A stretch of 64,000 nucleotides of DNA from Symbiodinium natans. Lineage: Eukaryota > Sar > Dinophyceae > Suessiales > Symbiodiniaceae. The notes under the pieces are model-generated. The model was not told where the DNA came from and made no database searches. It saw only the letters and a list, made by a program, of their open reading frames with translations. The DNA lies in assembly GCA_905221605.1 (NCBI GenBank), contig CAJNDS010000868.1, positions 60,001-124,000 of the forward strand, given 5' to 3'. Positions 61,501-64,000 of the stretch are shown piece by piece. Each line of letters starts with the position of its first letter. The stretch's first letter is position 1. The position numbers and the translations under genes are program-made.

Positions 61501-64000
61501 TCGGGATGCAAGCTCGTCGGTGCTGGCATGCATACAGGAACGTGGCAGCCTTGAAATCAGCTTTGCAGTGCACTGAGGTCAAGCAGATGCTTGCACAACT
61601 TATTCTTGAACTGGCTTTCAGACTTGGCAGATGCAGACTGCGGAATGCCGAACTCCCGCCAAGGCACGAACATCTGATCGCTTGACCTAGCTTGACTTCG
61701 CAACTTCGCATCAGGCCACTGACAAACTCAAGCTGCTGGAGCTTCCAGGAGACCAAAGATTGCAAGAACAGTCATTGACAGGCCTGCGTCGGGCAGCAGG
61801 CGGGCTTCGGTCCGCGAGGCAATCGAAAGGCGTTCTACCTGCACGCTCAGCCCATCTAAGAATCTAGCTGCAAGGATCCTTCAGTGATGCTTCAGAACTT
61901 CGCCCCGAATGCCCCGACCTCCAACAGCGCTGCTCGTCCGGACGGCCGGTGAGAGGTGGAGGATGCGGAGGATGCAGAGGCACCCGAGGCGAAGGTGGCG
62001 GACGGGCGTGCCACATGGGCCTGTGCCACATGTGCCGCTCGATGAACTTCCCGCTCTTTCGCCGCCTCGGCAAAGGACCTCAATGCGTCATCATGGACCA
62101 TCCTCTCACGATCTCCTCTCACTCTATTCTTCCACGTCCTACGCGCCTTCGTTTCATGACACTGAGGCCCGGGACGTGGTCCAAGAGTCATTTGGACCAT
62201 TCGGAGTGGTGAGCAGGCTCGGCAGGTCCGGCAGGTCCATGGCCTTTGGATCCCTCGCTGCTCTCTCGAGCTCCGGGCTGCGACCGGTTGTCGCCATGGC
62301 TGTGAGAGCGAGGGCATACGCTGCGAACACCCGGGAAGCAGAAAGCAGGCAAGGTACGAAACCGGATTCTCATGTATCATGGCTGGCACGTAGCATGCTT
62401 CGGCCTGTGGATGACGCCCAAATTGTTGTGGGCATTTGCGTGTCTTGGCTCAAAGTGAATGGCAAGCTCGTAGTTGACCTCTTCAAGGTCCAGGGCACGC
62501 CGTGATATGCTAGTCACTCCGAGCCCGCCTTCGCTTGGTCCCACTTCTCCTTCTCGGCGTACAGCACGCCCAGGTTAAAATAAAGGTCCGCGTTCCTGGG
62601 AATGCTTGACGCTGGCCCGATTGATCAAACAATATCAAACAATAAAGGGCCAACCTGGAGTTGAAGGAAAGCCCTTTCTTCAGGGCTTTCGCAGCCTCTT
62701 TCAGCTCCTGAAGAGACAGTGCGCCACTCACGTTGCACTCACATTGCAGAGAATGATACTACCGCGTGCTGTGACCCCTGCTGTCGCCCCTGCTGTCCTT
62801 CCTTTCCAGGTGCCGACAGCCCAGTTGCAAAAGAGCAATGGCCATGTTTTCCCGGGTCTTACTGCAGTTCTGGTTGACCTGACGAGGGCAAAGAGCATTG
62901 AGACTTCACTGGTTTGCATTGGGCGCACGTGCCACATGAAAATCTGTTGTCAGGGTTTTAGATGGGTTTTAGCCTTGGACAATCGACAGACGTGCTATCA
63001 ACACTGGCGACTCGAAGGTGTCATTGTAAACATTTCGCATACTGCGCACGGATGACGAGATTTTGTATCCCGAACATCTGCGAGCCTTCAGTGCCAAAGC
63101 GTAGGCTTCGACAGCATGCTCCCACTCCCCAAGCTCCCTGAGTCGGCGTCACCGCAGGACTAATGCACTCCAGAACGTTAGATACCTCATCGCACTTCAC
63201 ACTGCTTCCCCCTTGCGCCTGCATGCTACACCAAGGTTGTTCAGCGCCATCACGTACCTTTTCACGTTCGCTTCTCTCTCTCTCTGCACTTCATGGCGAG
63301 CAGAGCTGCGTACCCGGGTTGGAGCTGAACCGCTTTCGTGTACATCTCTTTGGCTTTGGCAGAGTCCTGAGCCTGTCGTGTGAACGAATTTCAGAGAACG
63401 AACGAAAGAGATCCGCAGAGGTGACTTTGAGAGAAGCGCTGCTCGATGCTGCTCACAACTGCTTTGGAGCCTCGGAGTAGTGGACCCCGAGCTGGAAGTA
63501 GGCAGGTGCATACGTCTCACAGGCCTCAGCACGAGCAAGGCATGCAACAAATTGATCAGAAATGATAAGCCAATGTGCGTATATCTGCGTAGAAATGTGC
63601 ACATATGTGCACATATGTGCACATATGTGCACATATGTGCACAGTAGAACGACTGGACTTTCAGGCCTGGATGGCCTCGTGGAAACCATGGAGGCTGGTC
63701 TGACCAGCAGCCTCGACACGTGCTTGTCCGAGATCGGAGATCGGGCCCCCTTCGAGAAACCTTCAGTGTCTGGGAAATGTTGGCCTTCAGTTGAATGGCG
63801 TGCTCTGTCAGGCAGCGAGCCAGGTCCAGACGCATCTCCTGGGAGTACAGTGGGACAGCACACCTTTTTTTCGCAGTTGATGCTCCAGCCTTCTGGGCAG
63901 GCAATGCCGTCTCCAGCCGAAGAGCCTCAAACGGGGATCGGCAGGACAAAGGCGACTCCAACACTTACTTGGTACCGCCAACTCCGATAGATGCCTCGCG
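55570..64000 (-). CDS. SPY: SPINDLY-type O-glycosyltransferase (TPR + GT41), many exons, 5' end beyond window
   Basis: A nucleocytoplasmic TPR glycosyltransferase. Plant and Toxoplasma SPY use GDP-fucose to O-fucosylate Ser/Thr. TPR exons: 63925-63890, 63838-63785, 63524-63471 ([14 protein letters not shown]), 63372-63314, 63257-63219 (ALNNLGVAC), 63137-63086, 62878-62821 ([10 protein letters not shown]), 62707-62655, 62595-62529 ([11 protein letters not shown]), 62478-62405 (HNNLGVIH), 62264-62244. More TPR pieces lie at 60.8-60.2 kb. A linker exon from 59933 reads [21 protein letters not shown]. Catalytic exons: 59506-59450 ([14 protein letters not shown]), 59379-59319, 59209-59115, 58993-58973, 58896-58816 ([17 protein letters not shown]), 58755-58685 ([12 protein letters not shown]), 58584-58559, 58358-58327, 58250-58201, 58140-58083 ([11 protein letters not shown]), 58024-57980, 57922-57890, 57799-57753, 57412-57354 ([14 protein letters not shown]), 57298-57261 ([12 protein letters not shown]). 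C-terminal pieces run to about 55575. Motifs fit SPY better than OGT/SEC. Confidence 0.9.
55851..55919. repeat. Pyrimidine (CCCCTT)n tract in SPINDLY gene intron
   Basis: An almost pure C/T run, CCCCTTCC-type. On the minus strand it is G/A-rich and generates a spurious Gly/Glu frame. Confidence 0.7.
57113..57172. repeat. GACACGCA 8-bp minisatellite
   Basis: About seven units of GACACGCA with one GACACGCG variant, preceded by a short (CA)n run at 57099-57112. It lies in a SPINDLY-gene intron between the VVTLK exon and the next exon. Confidence 0.85.
59220..59268. repeat. CCCAAGCAGT 10-bp tandem repeat
   Basis: Four to five degenerate copies of CCCAAGCAGT, in the intron between two catalytic exons (59379-59319 and 59209-59115) of the SPINDLY-type gene. 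Confidence 0.8.
63595..63642. repeat. Palindromic 10-bp tandem repeat ACATATGTGC
   Basis: Almost five copies of a 10-bp unit whose circular form is self-complementary (GTGCACATAT). The whole 48 bp can fold as one hairpin or several small ones. It lies in an intron between TPR exons of the SPINDLY-type gene. Confidence 0.85.

Overview
The window looks like nuclear DNA of a dinoflagellate; I cannot assign a genus. Genes are cut into very short exons (about 50 nt in the best-resolved gene). Most introns start with GC rather than GT, a few with GA, and nearly all acceptors read AG|G. Every recognisable gene lies on the minus strand. There are microsatellites, C-rich satellite DNA, interstitial telomere-type repeats and one 100-N scaffold gap. 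No bacterial-type operons, rRNA or tRNA genes were seen. All exon joins below were read by eye from splice signals, reading phase and protein-family conservation. No transcript data were available.

Layout from right to left, which is the direction of transcription: a SPINDLY-type O-glycosyltransferase with TPR repeats (about 55.6-64 kb, open at the right edge); a long coiled-coil protein (50.6-54.3 kb); the 26S proteasome ATPase Rpt2, resolved into 27 exons (45.9-49.7 kb); an SF-assemblin-like coiled-coil gene (43.5-45.3 kb); a WD40 gene (41.9-42.6 kb); an intronless DnaJ protein (40.1-41.2 kb); another coiled-coil gene (36.1-38.2 kb); a ropporin/RSP11-like RIIa protein (31.2-31.5 kb); an EAG-type voltage-gated cation channel with a cyclic-nucleotide-binding-like domain (23.5-30.8 kb); malate dehydrogenase (19.3-20.8 kb); C-rich satellite DNA (15.3-18.2 kb); a small basic-domain gene (11.9-12.6 kb); and a membrane-anchored CHAT protease-like protein that runs into an NB-ARC/STAND module (4.3-11.4 kb). 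A possible Sel1-like fragment and unrecognised coding-like pieces lie left of that.

The most striking locus is the CHAT-NB-ARC gene: two predicted membrane segments, an acidic Ser/Thr/Pro-rich linker, a CHAT domain with its His/Cys dyad, an FTGR box and NB-ARC elements, an NLR-like plan in a protist. One of its introns appears to hold a MITE-like element and telomere-type repeats. The second highlight is intron structure: the Rpt2 model is 1347 nt in frame with 26 introns, 19 of them with GC donors, and all 26 acceptors are AG|G. The third is the channel, whose pore helix is followed by TPASM rather than GYG or GFG.

The genes do not form an obvious pathway. They look like an ordinary unidirectional dinoflagellate gene array of housekeeping, flagellar/cytoskeletal and signalling genes.
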